A stretch of DNA of 47,050 nucleotides from Erysipelotrichaceae bacterium (GTDB lineage Bacteria; Bacillota_I; Bacilli_A; Erysipelotrichales; Erysipelotrichaceae): positions 1 through 47,050 of the forward strand of contig JAFRJA010000081.1 in the NCBI GenBank assembly GCA_017432545.1, written 5' to 3'. A program made the position numbers and the translations under genes. Shown piece by piece: positions 15,724 through 24,361 of this stretch. Each line of letters begins with the position of its first letter. Positions within the stretch are counted from its first letter, which is position 1. The notes under the pieces were generated by a model. That model saw nothing but the letters and a program-made list of their open reading frames with translations. It was not told where the DNA came from and did no database searches.

Positions 15724-16503
15724 TTAATAAATAGGTGTCTTGTTCATATCCAGATCCAGGAAATACATGAACGCATACTGGATCGCTTTATCCCAATAAG
15801 GCCACTCATGGTCACCGGGACCCTCTTTATACAGATGTCCGTATCCCGCTTCGTCCAGGGCTTTTCTGAATTTCTGATTCCCTTCATAAAGGAAATCTTC
15901 TTTTCCGCAAAGCTGGATCAGCTTCGGTCTGTTTTTATCAGAGGCCAGCTTTATACCAAGTTCTATCGGTGTATCTTTATCATCCAGTATATCGATCTCA
16001 CTTGCGCTCATATCCGGCCAGCTTTCTTCCCGGATCATCTTGACAAAGGACTCATAATCAAGCACGCCGCTGAGTGAAGCGATACCCGCAAACTTATCCG
16101 GTCTTGATAGACCGATCCGTACAGCACCATAACCGCCCATGCTTTCTCCGGCAATAAAGACATTGTCTTTTCCGCAATCGATCCTGAACCAGCTGTTACA
16201 TATTTCCAGCAGTTCATCAGCCACATAGTCAAAGTAATTCTGTCCGTAAGAAGTATTACAGTAGAAACTTCTCTGAACTTCCGGCAGGATGATCACGAAG
16301 TTGTATTTCTTCGCGTAGTATTCGATCTTGGAAAAGCGCAGCCATTCATCACAGTTGCCGCTTAAGCCATGAAGAAGCAACAATACCCTTGGTTCTCCTT
16401 CAACTACCGGATCGACATCATTGGACCTTTCCGGAAAGATCACATTGATCTGGGTGGTCATCTTCAGGGCTGAAGAATAGAAGTTGCCTTTGAAGTTACC
16501 CAT
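15724..16503 (-). CDS. alpha/beta-hydrolase esterase (tributyrin esterase/EstA-like)
   Basis: A 259-residue cytosolic esterase of the esterase-D/tributyrin-esterase type. Motifs: oxyanion LLLLHGLSGNCDEW (residues ~41-54), nucleophile Ser in FIAGESMGGYGAVR (~114-127), acid in LCGKEDFLYEGN, and His in GPGDHEWPYWDKA. No signal peptide. Its ATG directly abuts the stop of frlD, so it is part of the operon. Carbohydrate- or thioester-type acyl esters are typical substrates of the family. In this operon it may deacylate the imported compound (inference). An esterase is not part of the E. coli frl operon. Confidence 0.87.
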   Translation of the reverse strand: MGNFKGNFYSSALKMTTQINVIFPERSNDVDPVVEGEPRVLLLLHGLSGNCDEWLRFSKIEYYAKKYNFVIILPEVQRSFYCNTSYGQNYFDYVADELLEICNSWFRIDCGKDNVFIAGESMGGYGAVRIGLSRPDKFAGIASLSGVLDYESFVKMIREESWPDMSASEIDILDDKDTPIELGIKLASDKNRPKLIQLCGKEDFLYEGNQKFRKALDEAGYGHLYKEGPGDHEWPYWDKAIQYAFMYFLDLDMNKTPIY

Positions 16504-17298
16504 CTACCACGCTCCGAAGTATTTCAAGGTCTCTGTCGCCGTCGCTGCTCCTTTGTGCATACATTCTTCGATGTTCAGGCCATCAACGATACCGCTTAAG
16601 AACCCGGCAATATAGGAATCACCGGCACCCATGGAATCAACGACGTTGTCACATTCAACGACCCCGAAACGATGGTATTTCTGTCCATCAAAGCACAAAG
16701 ACCCCTGAGTCCCCAGCATCGCCACCACAAGCTTCGGGCCTTGGTCGTGGTACTTCTTCATCTGCTTCCTCAGCTCAAGTGTATCACCATCATCACTTGA
16801 GAAAAACAGATAATCCGTATAGGGCATCGCTGTCTGAGCTTCCTTGTCTTCGGGTCTGGTTGCGCAATCAAAAGCGGTTGAAATACCTCTTTGTTTCAGA
16901 TCACTGAACTGACCTTCGACTTTGCCCCAGAGGTCACAGACGACCATATCGTGTTCCTTTATGAAATCCATATCTTCTTCACTAAGCACATAATCGGAAA
17001 GCACACCTTCATCATAGTCACCGAAGACTCTTTCACCATCGATCAGTTCAACTTCCGACAGCGCGGTCTTACCCGGCTTGACATGCATATGTGATATATC
17101 AACACCTTTGGCTTTGATCGCCTCCAGCATGATCTTTCCATATTCATCAGAACCGACCGGTCCGATATAGGATGCTTCACCACCGTTTCTTACCGTATAG
17201 ACAGCCATATTCACCGGACCGCCGCCGGGATAGGCTTTACCGTTCTCAATATTTTTATAAAAATCGATACAGTTGCTTCCGACTGCTGCAAGTTTCAT
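16504..17298 (-). CDS. frlD: fructoselysine 6-kinase (FrlD)
   Basis: A 264-residue PfkB kinase very close in pattern to E. coli FrlD (from recalled sequence): MKLAAVGSNCIDFYKNIENG, GGGPVNMAVYTVRNGG, YIGPVGSDEYGKIM, GVDISHMHVKPGKTALSEVE, ERVFGDYDEGVLSDYVLSEE, DLWGKVEG, STAFDCATR, VDSMGAGDSYIAGFLSG with the catalytic Asp, and the C-terminus ETLKYFGAW (FrlD ends with the same GAW). It transfers phosphate from ATP to the C6 hydroxyl of fructoselysine. The start at 17298 has GGAGG 8 bases upstream; a longer in-frame ATG at 17322 starts within poorly conserved sequence. It is separated from frlA by a strong hairpin. Confidence 0.92.
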   Translation of the reverse strand: MKLAAVGSNCIDFYKNIENGKAYPGGGPVNMAVYTVRNGGEASYIGPVGSDEYGKIMLEAIKAKGVDISHMHVKPGKTALSEVELIDGERVFGDYDEGVLSDYVLSEEDMDFIKEHDMVVCDLWGKVEGQFSDLKQRGISTAFDCATRPEDKEAQTAMPYTDYLFFSSDDGDTLELRKQMKKYHDQGPKLVVAMLGTQGSLCFDGQKYHRFGVVECDNVVDSMGAGDSYIAGFLSGIVDGLNIEECMHKGAATATETLKYFGAW

Positions 17299-17376
17299 TT
17301 TTAACCTCCGTGTCCGTTTCAACCGATCGATCAGGATCGGCTGAACAGAAATAATATCGTAAAGAGAAGGGGAAGA

Positions 17377-17430
17377 AATCAGAATACAGAGCCCTCAGTG
17401 ATCTGAGAGCTCTATTATTATGTTCTGATT
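17377..17430 (-). promoter_or_regulatory. large intercistronic hairpin between frlA and frlD
   Basis: The outer stem AATCAGAA/TTCTGATT (17377-17384 with 17423-17430) encloses an inner stem AGAGCcCTCAG/CTGAGaGCTCT (17388-17398 with 17403-17413) closed by a four-base loop. On the minus strand it follows the frlA stop by 17 bases, and the outer right arm is followed by TCTTCC, not a full U-tract. It may act as a partial terminator or as a 3' stabiliser that raises permease mRNA over the rest of the operon. Confidence 0.6.
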
Positions 17431-17446
17431 TGATTACTTAATATTA

Positions 17447-18799
17447 TTATTTCGCTTTTTCGCTCTGTTTTACAAAGTACCAGTAAGCCGGTAGACCTGT
17501 AATGAAAGTCAGAGCCGCACAGATAAGGCTAGGGATCGGGGCATATGTGATCTCACCATAGATAAGTGTGCAAGTCATGAAGATAGCGATGATCGGCATG
17601 ATCAGGCCACCCGGGCACTTATAAGTAGGATTGTATCCGCCTTCGGTACCTTTCTTTCTTAAGACGAAGATCGTACCGAAAGTTAAAGCGTTCTTGATCA
17701 GAGCGATCATGGTGAAGTAACCCAGAAGTCCGGCCAGATCGGAAGCAAAGATCAGGATGATACCTAAAGCGCACTGGACGATGATCGAGAAGTAAGGAGT
17801 TTCCCACTTCGGATGAACAAGACCGAACTGTTTGAAGAACAGATTGTCCTTGGCCATAGCGTATTCGATACGTGGCTGGAACAGGATGCATGAAGATAAT
17901 GAACCCATGACAACGATGATAGCCATGATCGCAACTACGACACCGGCCACATTACCGATACCCGGAAGTTTTGAAGCCATCAGCGCGATCGGCGCATCAG
18001 AAGCAGCGAGTTCATCGATCGTCAGTAAGCCGGAAGCGACAAAAGTCAGACCGCCATAAAGAGCTAAAACGATGATTGCTGTTAAGATCAGACCTCTAGG
18101 CATATTGATCTCCGGATCCTTGATCTCACCGGACATGTAGCAGGCTGCACCCATGCCATCATATGACCAGGTCGTACCCGCAACACCGGCGATCAATGCT
18201 GTAAGTCCTAAAGAACCCGCAAAACCTGTAAGCGGTGTATTCGATAACAGAAGATCGCCTTTGAGGTTGAATAAACCGATACCGATGATCAGCGCAAACG
18301 GAATGATCTTGAAAGCCGTAATGATCGTCTGGAAAGTACCGCCGCCTTCAACTGATCTCAGGTGCAGGAACATGAAGATCAGAACAAAGACGACCGCGAC
18401 CAGCTTCAATACGAAGTCACTCATCGGCACAAAGAAAGCCAGGTGATTGACGATGGCCAGAGCCATGATCGAGATTGAAGGTGGGTCAGTCGCTAAAATA
18501 CTGATCCATCCGCAAAGGAAAGCCAGAAGTTTCGAACCGGCTTCACGGAAATAGACATACTGTCCGCCATCTTCCGGATAAGCAGAAGCAAGCTCTGAAT
18601 AACAGAAGTTTGCCGGGATCTGTAACAGACCGCCGATAATGAAGGCCAGAAACAGGAACAACATGCTTCCGGAAGCATTCGCTACTTCGGACAGAGATGA
18701 GAAGATACCTGAACCGACAGTCGTACCTACGCCCAGCGCAATAACCGCACCCAGACCCAGTTTTCTGCCAAGTTCGTTAGTGTTTTTTGGTTTTTCCAT
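17447..18799 (-). CDS. frlA: APC family fructoselysine/amino-acid permease (FrlA)
   Basis: A 450-residue, ~12-helix APC-superfamily transporter. It matches the FrlA pattern block by block: LGRKLGLGAVIALGVGTTVG, SGIFSSLSEVANASG, YSELASAYPEDGGQYVYFRE, FMFLHLRSVEGGGTFQTI, TTWSYDGMGAACYMSGEIK, MGSLSSCILFQPRIEYAMAK, DNLFFKQFG and YAPIPSLICAALTFITGLPA. It imports fructoselysine or a related Amadori compound across the cell membrane. It is the first gene of a nine-gene operon. Ribosome site AGGAGG is 6 bases before the ATG. A near-consensus promoter lies about 90-110 bases upstream. It lacks a soluble extra domain. Confidence 0.92.
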   Translation of the reverse strand: MEKPKNTNELGRKLGLGAVIALGVGTTVGSGIFSSLSEVANASGSMLFLFLAFIIGGLLQIPANFCYSELASAYPEDGGQYVYFREAGSKLLAFLCGWISILATDPPSISIMALAIVNHLAFFVPMSDFVLKLVAVVFVLIFMFLHLRSVEGGGTFQTIITAFKIIPFALIIGIGLFNLKGDLLLSNTPLTGFAGSLGLTALIAGVAGTTWSYDGMGAACYMSGEIKDPEINMPRGLILTAIIVLALYGGLTFVASGLLTIDELAASDAPIALMASKLPGIGNVAGVVVAIMAIIVVMGSLSSCILFQPRIEYAMAKDNLFFKQFGLVHPKWETPYFSIIVQCALGIILIFASDLAGLLGYFTMIALIKNALTFGTIFVLRKKGTEGGYNPTYKCPGGLIMPIIAIFMTCTLIYGEITYAPIPSLICAALTFITGLPAYWYFVKQSEKAK

Positions 18800-18882
18800 T
18801 TAACCCTCCTAAAATTATGATTTGGTTTTCTTGCCCAAACAAATAAGCCGGTTTGGAACGTTCTTCCCCTATCTTCATTCTC

Positions 18883-18911
18883 ATCATAGTACTGAATTCA
18901 AAAAAATACAA
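18883..18911 (-). promoter_or_regulatory. promoter of the frl-type operon
   Basis: On the minus strand TTGTAT (18906-18911), a 17-base spacer and TATGAT (18883-18888) form a sigma-A promoter. It leaves a 5' leader of roughly 75 bases ahead of frlA. The rest of the 305-base divergent gap (18800-19104) is very AT-rich, with no gene. Long A- and T-runs flank the -35 box as the imperfect palindrome AAATACAAGTTTTATTT, a possible GntR-type operator. For the opposite strand, TTGAAA and TAATTT spaced 17 bases near 19047-19075 are a weak candidate. Confidence 0.6.
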
Positions 18912-19104
18912 GTTTTATTTTTTTCAAACAAATTTTAGCTAGTATGAATTTATCTTGTTTTATAAAACTAACTAATTATCCTTATTATTAGTTCATCAAC
19001 ACACCAATAAGCGCTTAATTTCTTGTTTTTTCAGATACAACTTTATTGAAAATTAAACAATTTAATGTTAATTTTAAAATAGCTTGTACCACAAGGAGTT
19101 CAAA

Positions 19105-20625
19105 ATGATAAATAATGATCTGATCCTTACATCGAATAATATCTTTACTGCGACCGATGAACCCTGCTTTGCGGGCTATGTCATATTAAGCGGCAACAAG
19201 ATCAGCACCATCGGTAAAGGCAAATGCCCCGGCGAACTGTTTAATGCGCATACCCAGGTCATAGATCTGGGCAACCGGACCATCTGTCCGGGCTTTATCG
19301 ATGTCCATTGTTTCTTTTCCGGCTATGTCATGCGTTTTGTCGGAAAGGATCTTTCAATTTGTAAGGATGTAAAACAGGTGTTTGAACTGCTTGATAAAGC
19401 TGAGGATGAAGTGATCTTCGCTCATGATCTTACGATTGACATCAGAAAAGAAGAACTGGATGAAAAATACCCGGATGCAGCAGTCGTATTATTTAAGGAA
19501 GGATGTGAAAGCTGTGCGATGAACACTGCCGCAATTGATAAGTTTGGCTTTACTCCTGATCGCTGCTATCCGGAAGCTTATGTGAAGATCTTCCCTTATG
19601 TCATCGGTAATAAAGAATTCATCAGACCGCAGTTTATCGAATACATGAAGATGATGAACTCCCGCGGTATCACTTCGATCAAGGAAATGGGCTTTGATGA
19701 CTACTATGGTTTTACGGAAACACTTAATGATCTGGAAGATAATAAGGAACTGAGTTTAAGAGTAAACTTCATGTCTCAACCAGTCGATAAAGATATTGAC
19801 TTTACTTATGGTCAGAATATGAGAGAAAAGTTCAATTCTGATTTTGTGACCTTCTCCGGCTATAATCAGATGACTGACGGTTCCGTATCCGAATACAATG
19901 CGGATCTGAAATACCCTTATGAAAATAAAGATTTCTGCTGTCTGCAGAAGATCGACTGGGCTAAACTGGAAAAAGATACAATCGAAGCTGATAAAAGGGG
20001 TTTCCGCTTCTCTTTACATGCCCAGGGTGACGCTGCGATCGCCAAAGTGCTTGATATATATGAAAAATGTCAAAGAGACGAAAAGGGAAAGATGGTCTTA
20101 AGACAGGCGATCACCGATCTGGAATTCTCTGATCCGGTTGATCTGGAAAGAATGGGGAAGATGGGCGTCATCGCCGAGATCTACCCGCAGATCCAATCAC
20201 TGGCTGACAGGGAAGATAAGCTCAGAATGATCAAAGAAAAGATCGGAGATCGAGGCAGATACTACTGGAATAGAAGAAAGATGGCGGATTCAGGCGTCAT
20301 CATCAGCTGCGGTACTGACCTGCCTTTACTGATCGATGATATTCCGGAATCTGTCTATCATGCGGTTGGTGGCTATTTCTCTGATGGCGGTGAACCTTTC
20401 AATAAAGAAAACATGTTGAAAACAGAAGAACTTCTTAAGGCCTGGACCTATGGCGGAGCCTATAATCTTGGTAAAGAAGATTCTCTGGGCTCTCTTGAAG
20501 TAGGCAAGAAAGCCGATATCGCTGTACTGTCCGGTAATATATTTGAAACCGATATTAAAGATGTAAGAGATCTTAAAGTATATATGACGATCGTCGATGG
20601 AAAGATCGTCTACAAAGGAGAATGA
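19105..20625 (+). CDS. YtcJ-like amidohydrolase (Amidohydro_3) with altered HxH motif
   Basis: A 506-residue protein of the YtcJ/amidohydrolase-3 group. The N-terminal beta-sandwich (ATDEPCFAGYVILSGNKIST) leads into CPGFIDVHCFFSGYVMRFVG. In active members this is normally PGFIDSHxH; here the second His of the metal-binding HxH is replaced (HCF). Later motifs are kept: FSLHAQGDAAIAKVLDIYEK (HAxGD block), ISCGTDLPLL (terminal Asp) and the C-terminal SLGSLEVGKKADIAVLSGN. Either it uses a different metal geometry or it is not a classic hydrolase. The ATG at 19105 is chosen for AAGGAG 6 bases upstream. It is coupled to the following kinase gene and divergent from the frl operon. Confidence 0.85.
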   Translation: MINNDLILTSNNIFTATDEPCFAGYVILSGNKISTIGKGKCPGELFNAHTQVIDLGNRTICPGFIDVHCFFSGYVMRFVGKDLSICKDVKQVFELLDKAEDEVIFAHDLTIDIRKEELDEKYPDAAVVLFKEGCESCAMNTAAIDKFGFTPDRCYPEAYVKIFPYVIGNKEFIRPQFIEYMKMMNSRGITSIKEMGFDDYYGFTETLNDLEDNKELSLRVNFMSQPVDKDIDFTYGQNMREKFNSDFVTFSGYNQMTDGSVSEYNADLKYPYENKDFCCLQKIDWAKLEKDTIEADKRGFRFSLHAQGDAAIAKVLDIYEKCQRDEKGKMVLRQAITDLEFSDPVDLERMGKMGVIAEIYPQIQSLADREDKLRMIKEKIGDRGRYYWNRRKMADSGVIISCGTDLPLLIDDIPESVYHAVGGYFSDGGEPFNKENMLKTEELLKAWTYGGAYNLGKEDSLGSLEVGKKADIAVLSGNIFETDIKDVRDLKVYMTIVDGKIVYKGE

Positions 20626-20627
20626 TC

Positions 20628-22160
20628 ATGGCTGAAGCTTATTTTATGGGTATCGATACCGGCACCAATTCCTCAAAAGGTGTACTGATCAATGATTCAG
20701 GTGAAATAGTCGCCGAGTATTTTACTGAACATTCCATGTCCAATCCCGCACCCAATCATTTTGAACACGATGCGGAAAAAGACTGGTGGGGTGATTTCTG
20801 TATCATTTCCAATAAGCTCATTGAACTCAGCGGTGTCGATCCTAAAGACATTAAAGCCATAGGAACCAGTGCCTTAGGTGCGGATTGCCTGCCGGTCGAT
20901 GAAAACTGCAGACCGCTTAGAAAAGCCATCCTTTACGGCATTGATGCCAGAGCTACTGACGAGATGAAACAGCTCACCGAGATGTATGGAGAGGAGCAGA
21001 TTCGAAAATGGTATGGCCGTCCTCTGTGTTCAAGTGATGTCATGCCTAAGATCTTATGGATCAGAAATAAAGAACCTGAGGTCTACGAAAAGACTTATAA
21101 ATTCATTACCGCTTCAACATATCTTACCGCTAAGTTAACAGGTAACTATGTCGTGGATAAATTTCTTGGCCTGGCTTCTTTCAATCCTTTATATGGAGCG
21201 GATTGGAAACCGGTGGAAGAATACTGTAAGCCGATCTGTCGCCCTGACCAGCTGGCTGAGATCCATGAAGCTACCGATATCGTCGGTACTGTAACAGCCG
21301 ACGCCGCAAAGCAGACCGGACTGGCTGAAGGGACACCGGTACTTACCGGAACCGATGATTCCGGTGCCGAAGCCATCTCCGTTGGTGTCGTCTCACCGGG
21401 AAAAATGATGATCCAGCTTGGTTCATCTGTCTATATGATCTTAGGGACCGAGAAACTGATCGATGACGAAAGACTGTGGCGAGAAGAATTCATCGTTCCC
21501 GGACTATGTGATATCTCCGCCGGAACCAACACGGCGGGTTCCTTGACCAAATGGTACAGAGATACTCTATTCCCCGATCTTCTGTACCAGCAGGAAAAAG
21601 GCGGTCCTAACGCCTACAGCGCAATGTGTGAAGGAATCGAAGATATCGAGGCCGGAAGTGACGGACTTATAACACTGCCTTATTGGGCAGGCGAGAGAAC
21701 TCCTATTAACGACCATCAGGCCAAGGGCATCGTCTTTGGCCTGAAGCTCTCTCACACCAGAGCCCATATCTATCGCAGCGCTCTTGAAGGTGTCGCTTTC
21801 TCGATCAATCAGCAGCTGCAGCTGATGAGAGCTCACGATATTCCGATCGATCAGATTTTTGTGACCGGGGGCGGGACTTTGAATGAAGTATGGATGCAGA
21901 TAATATGCGATGTCATAGGTCAGGAGATCTCAACTCCGCTTGTTACAGTAGGGGCCTGTTTTGGTGATGCTCTGATGGCTGCCTCTGCTGTCAGATACCC
22001 GGGTTTTGAGACCTATGATGAATTATTAAAATATATCAAACCGGGCAAGACCTATTATCCGTGTCCTGACTGCAATGAAAAATACGAAATGTATCAGCAA
22101 ATCTATAACAATCTCTATGAATCTACCAGAGAGCTTATGCATAAACTTGATGAGATCTGA
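20628..22160 (+). CDS. FGGY family carbohydrate kinase
   Basis: A 510-residue FGGY kinase (xylulokinase/gluconokinase-like). N-terminal ATP-loop MGIDTGTNSSKGVLINDSGE; GTSALGADCLPVDENCRPLR; ILYGIDARATDEM with the putative catalytic Asp; C-terminal domain TGTDDSGAEAISVGVVSPGK, LPYWAGERTPINDHQAKG and IFVTGGGTLNEVWMQIICDV (adenosine motif). It phosphorylates a sugar or polyol; the substrate cannot be read from sequence. The ATG at 20628 has AAAGGAG 7 bases upstream; the upstream in-frame ATG at 20622 overlaps the stop of the amidohydrolase and is too close to the ribosome site. Forms a two-gene unit with the amidohydrolase, ending in a terminator. Confidence 0.9.
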   Translation: MAEAYFMGIDTGTNSSKGVLINDSGEIVAEYFTEHSMSNPAPNHFEHDAEKDWWGDFCIISNKLIELSGVDPKDIKAIGTSALGADCLPVDENCRPLRKAILYGIDARATDEMKQLTEMYGEEQIRKWYGRPLCSSDVMPKILWIRNKEPEVYEKTYKFITASTYLTAKLTGNYVVDKFLGLASFNPLYGADWKPVEEYCKPICRPDQLAEIHEATDIVGTVTADAAKQTGLAEGTPVLTGTDDSGAEAISVGVVSPGKMMIQLGSSVYMILGTEKLIDDERLWREEFIVPGLCDISAGTNTAGSLTKWYRDTLFPDLLYQQEKGGPNAYSAMCEGIEDIEAGSDGLITLPYWAGERTPINDHQAKGIVFGLKLSHTRAHIYRSALEGVAFSINQQLQLMRAHDIPIDQIFVTGGGTLNEVWMQIICDVIGQEISTPLVTVGACFGDALMAASAVRYPGFETYDELLKYIKPGKTYYPCPDCNEKYEMYQQIYNNLYESTRELMHKLDEI

Positions 22161-22184
22161 CCGGGATAGAATTCCTCCTTATAG

Positions 22185-22217
22185 AAACGTCTGAAACCGC
22201 CATCAGACGTTTTTTTA
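22185..22217 (+). terminator. intrinsic terminator after the FGGY kinase
   Basis: The 10-bp stem AAACGTCTGA/TCAGACGTTT (22185-22194 with 22203-22212) has an 8-base loop and is followed by further Ts. Confidence 0.9.
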
Positions 22218-22252
22218 TTAGAATCATCGCAACGGACATTTGTTTTACAGAT

Positions 22253-22261
22253 TGTTATACT
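22253..22261 (+). promoter_or_regulatory. extended -10 promoter, predicted leaderless transcript
   Basis: TGTTATACT fits the extended -10 pattern TGnTATAAT. The expected start of transcription, 7 bases past the box, is about 2 bases before the ATG at 22270. No Shine-Dalgarno sequence fits in between. Confidence 0.5.
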
Positions 22262-22269
22262 TTATAACA

Positions 22270-22929
22270 ATGAAAAGGGACAACTTCAAAAATGCCTGTA
22301 TCGCCAATATCATAGTATTTCTGCTTGAGTTTTTCTCTATCTCCTGGATGATGTCGGGAATCAGTTCCGGGATCCTTTCGGTTGCGGGATTAAGAGCGCT
22401 TAAGTTTTTCACTGTCGATTCCAATATCTACCTGGGAATTGCCTCTTTAATTGCCGCTGTTGCATACTATCGCGCCATAAAAGAAAAACAGGAAGACATT
22501 CCTTCCTTTATCTATCTGCTTAAACTCTCTGCGACCTCTGCCGTCAGCGTAACGATGCTGGTGACGATATTCTTTCTGGAACCGACCATGGGCAGACTAT
22601 ACGGTTATCTGATACTCTTTGCCTACAGCAATCTTTTCCTTCATCTGATCAATCCGCTTGCGGCGATCTTCACCTGGATAGCTTATGAAAGAAATAATGC
22701 TTTATCTTTAAAAAGCGTCTTTCTGGCCATGATCCCTACTGTACTATATGTGATCTACTATGTCGTTGAAGTTATCACACATACCAGAAACGGCATCATC
22801 ATGCCCGGTTACGACTGGTATGGTTTCTTTGCCTTAGGTCTTAAATCAACTATTATTATCCTGCCTTTATTTCTGCTGTTTACTTTTCTGGTCTGCTTTG
22901 TTTTATACCGTCTTGGCATAAACAGATAA
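22270..22929 (+). CDS. six-helix membrane protein, Pr6Pr-like
   Basis: A 219-residue integral membrane protein with about six hydrophobic helices. The segment ALKFFTVDSNIYLGIASLIA resembles the FTxxSN signature of Pr6Pr (prokaryotic six-transmembrane) proteins, as does LFLHLINPLAAIFTWIAYE, where a His lies in a helix before the next loop (FAR-17a/AIG1-like). Function is unknown; related eukaryotic folds hydrolyse lipids, but that is not shown for the bacterial group. The ATG at 22270 is chosen because of the promoter placed 8 bases before it; a longer open frame starts at 22240, inside the promoter. Confidence 0.65.
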   Translation: MKRDNFKNACIANIIVFLLEFFSISWMMSGISSGILSVAGLRALKFFTVDSNIYLGIASLIAAVAYYRAIKEKQEDIPSFIYLLKLSATSAVSVTMLVTIFFLEPTMGRLYGYLILFAYSNLFLHLINPLAAIFTWIAYERNNALSLKSVFLAMIPTVLYVIYYVVEVITHTRNGIIMPGYDWYGFFALGLKSTIIILPLFLLFTFLVCFVLYRLGINR

Positions 22930-22934
22930 CTGAT

Positions 22935-23849
22935 TCAGAATTTCTTAAAGAAAGCTGTTGTTTCTTTCAGTTCTTCAAAACCCATCTTCTTATAGAATTC
23001 AAAAGCCGGTTTATCTTTATCCGTCATCAGATAGATCGCACAGACTCCTTTTTCCGGAAGCTTGTCTTCGATCATTCTGAGAAACTCTTTTCCATAACCG
23101 TGATTCTGATATTCCTTCGCAATAAACAATTCATCGATATAATATTCTGTTCCTGAACACCAGTGTTTAATTTTCCCGATCGAAACACCGATCAGTTCTT
23201 CATCACGATATAGACCATACAGTAAAGAACCTCTCACTTCGATCAGATCTCTCAGATATTCATCAAACTGCTTCTCATCGCTCCAGTCTTCGTTCCAGGG
23301 TGGTGAACTGAAGACATTCAATAATAAAGGCTTGATCTTCTCTATTTCCAGAAGATATAACTCTTTAAGCTCCAATTCTTTCGATAATTCATTTACCATG
23401 ATATATTCCTGATCGTTTTCCTTAACGGTTACAAAGCCGAGATCCTTATACATCCTGTAAGCATAGTTATCTTTCTGTACAGCCAGTGAAGCTTTTCTGT
23501 AACCTTCTTCTTTTAACAGCTTCAACATTTCTCGCATCAGCTTTGTGCCAATGCCTTTATGGCGATATTCCTTAAACAAAGAGATGGCTAAAGATGGTGT
23601 CTGATCATCGACATGTCCATAGTCATTCATGATCCTTGACCATACGGCACCGATCGGTTTATCATCTTCTATCGCCAACAGACAATGATCACCGTCTCTA
23701 TTACCAAAGTTTTCATAATACACAGCCAGTTCTTCTTTTTCGATGATCGATCTGTCCGGTGCTTGCACCCCTTCAGGGATAAAGATGGCTTCATAGAGAA
23801 AGTCTTTTAATAATTCAACTTCGTCTTTTTCAAGTGACCTGATTATCAT
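22935..23849 (-). CDS. tandem GNAT acetyltransferase (two domains)
   Basis: A 304-residue protein with two fused GNAT folds. The first (residues ~1-145) has LAISLFKEYRHKGIGTKLMR, the acetyl-CoA loop (R/Q-x-x-G-x-G/A), followed by YAYRMYKDLGF. The second (~155-304) has DELFIAKEYQNHGYGKEFLR and AFEFYKKMGFEEL. Both loops look intact, so both sites may bind acetyl-CoA. Its start overlaps the previous gene's stop by 4 bases (ATGA). Fourth in a chain of coupled genes. Substrate unknown. Confidence 0.85.
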   Translation of the reverse strand: MIIRSLEKDEVELLKDFLYEAIFIPEGVQAPDRSIIEKEELAVYYENFGNRDGDHCLLAIEDDKPIGAVWSRIMNDYGHVDDQTPSLAISLFKEYRHKGIGTKLMREMLKLLKEEGYRKASLAVQKDNYAYRMYKDLGFVTVKENDQEYIMVNELSKELELKELYLLEIEKIKPLLLNVFSSPPWNEDWSDEKQFDEYLRDLIEVRGSLLYGLYRDEELIGVSIGKIKHWCSGTEYYIDELFIAKEYQNHGYGKEFLRMIEDKLPEKGVCAIYLMTDKDKPAFEFYKKMGFEELKETTAFFKKF

Positions 23850-24361
23850 CTCTCTATTTCCATCTCGACTCTTTTCCAGTCTTCATCAAAAGGACAAAAA
23901 GGTCTTTCTTCATCTGGTATCACTTCTTTAAACCCGACCGACTTGTAACATCTTATGGCTTCCGGATTATTGTCGAAAGCGGCCAGAGTGATCTTTTCGG
24001 TTTTCAGAATTTCAAATGCGTACTTAATTGCCAGTTCCAGCATTTCCTTACCATAACCTTTGCCACGTTTATCCGGATCGACGATCACAAAACCGAAACG
24101 CAGCACCTTCTTTTCTTCATCGGTAAAACGCATGATCAGATGACCCACGATACCCGTTTCATCAAAAGCCGTGAACTGATAGAAATTGTCATCCTGCGCA
24201 ACATTATCATAATTCGCGTTCATATCATCAGCATTGATAGGGTAGTGATCATAACGGTCGGCACACCATTTACGGAAGGCTACTTCATCACCGACCCAGG
24301 TTACGATCGTTTCGGCATCACAGGCTTTATATGGTCTTAGTCTCAACATCTTCAACCTCAC
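23846..24361 (-). CDS. GNAT acetyltransferase
   Basis: A 171-residue RimJ/RimL-like GNAT protein: LRLRPYKACDAETIVTWVGD at the start, GFVIVDPDKRGKGYGKEMLE as the acetyl-CoA loop, NPEAIRCYKSVGFKEV at the end. It probably acetylates an amino group of a small molecule or a protein. It overlaps both neighbours by 4 bases, indicating translational coupling with the flavodoxin-like and double-GNAT genes. Confidence 0.88.
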   Translation of the reverse strand: MRLKMLRLRPYKACDAETIVTWVGDEVAFRKWCADRYDHYPINADDMNANYDNVAQDDNFYQFTAFDETGIVGHLIMRFTDEEKKVLRFGFVIVDPDKRGKGYGKEMLELAIKYAFEILKTEKITLAAFDNNPEAIRCYKSVGFKEVIPDEERPFCPFDEDWKRVEMEIER

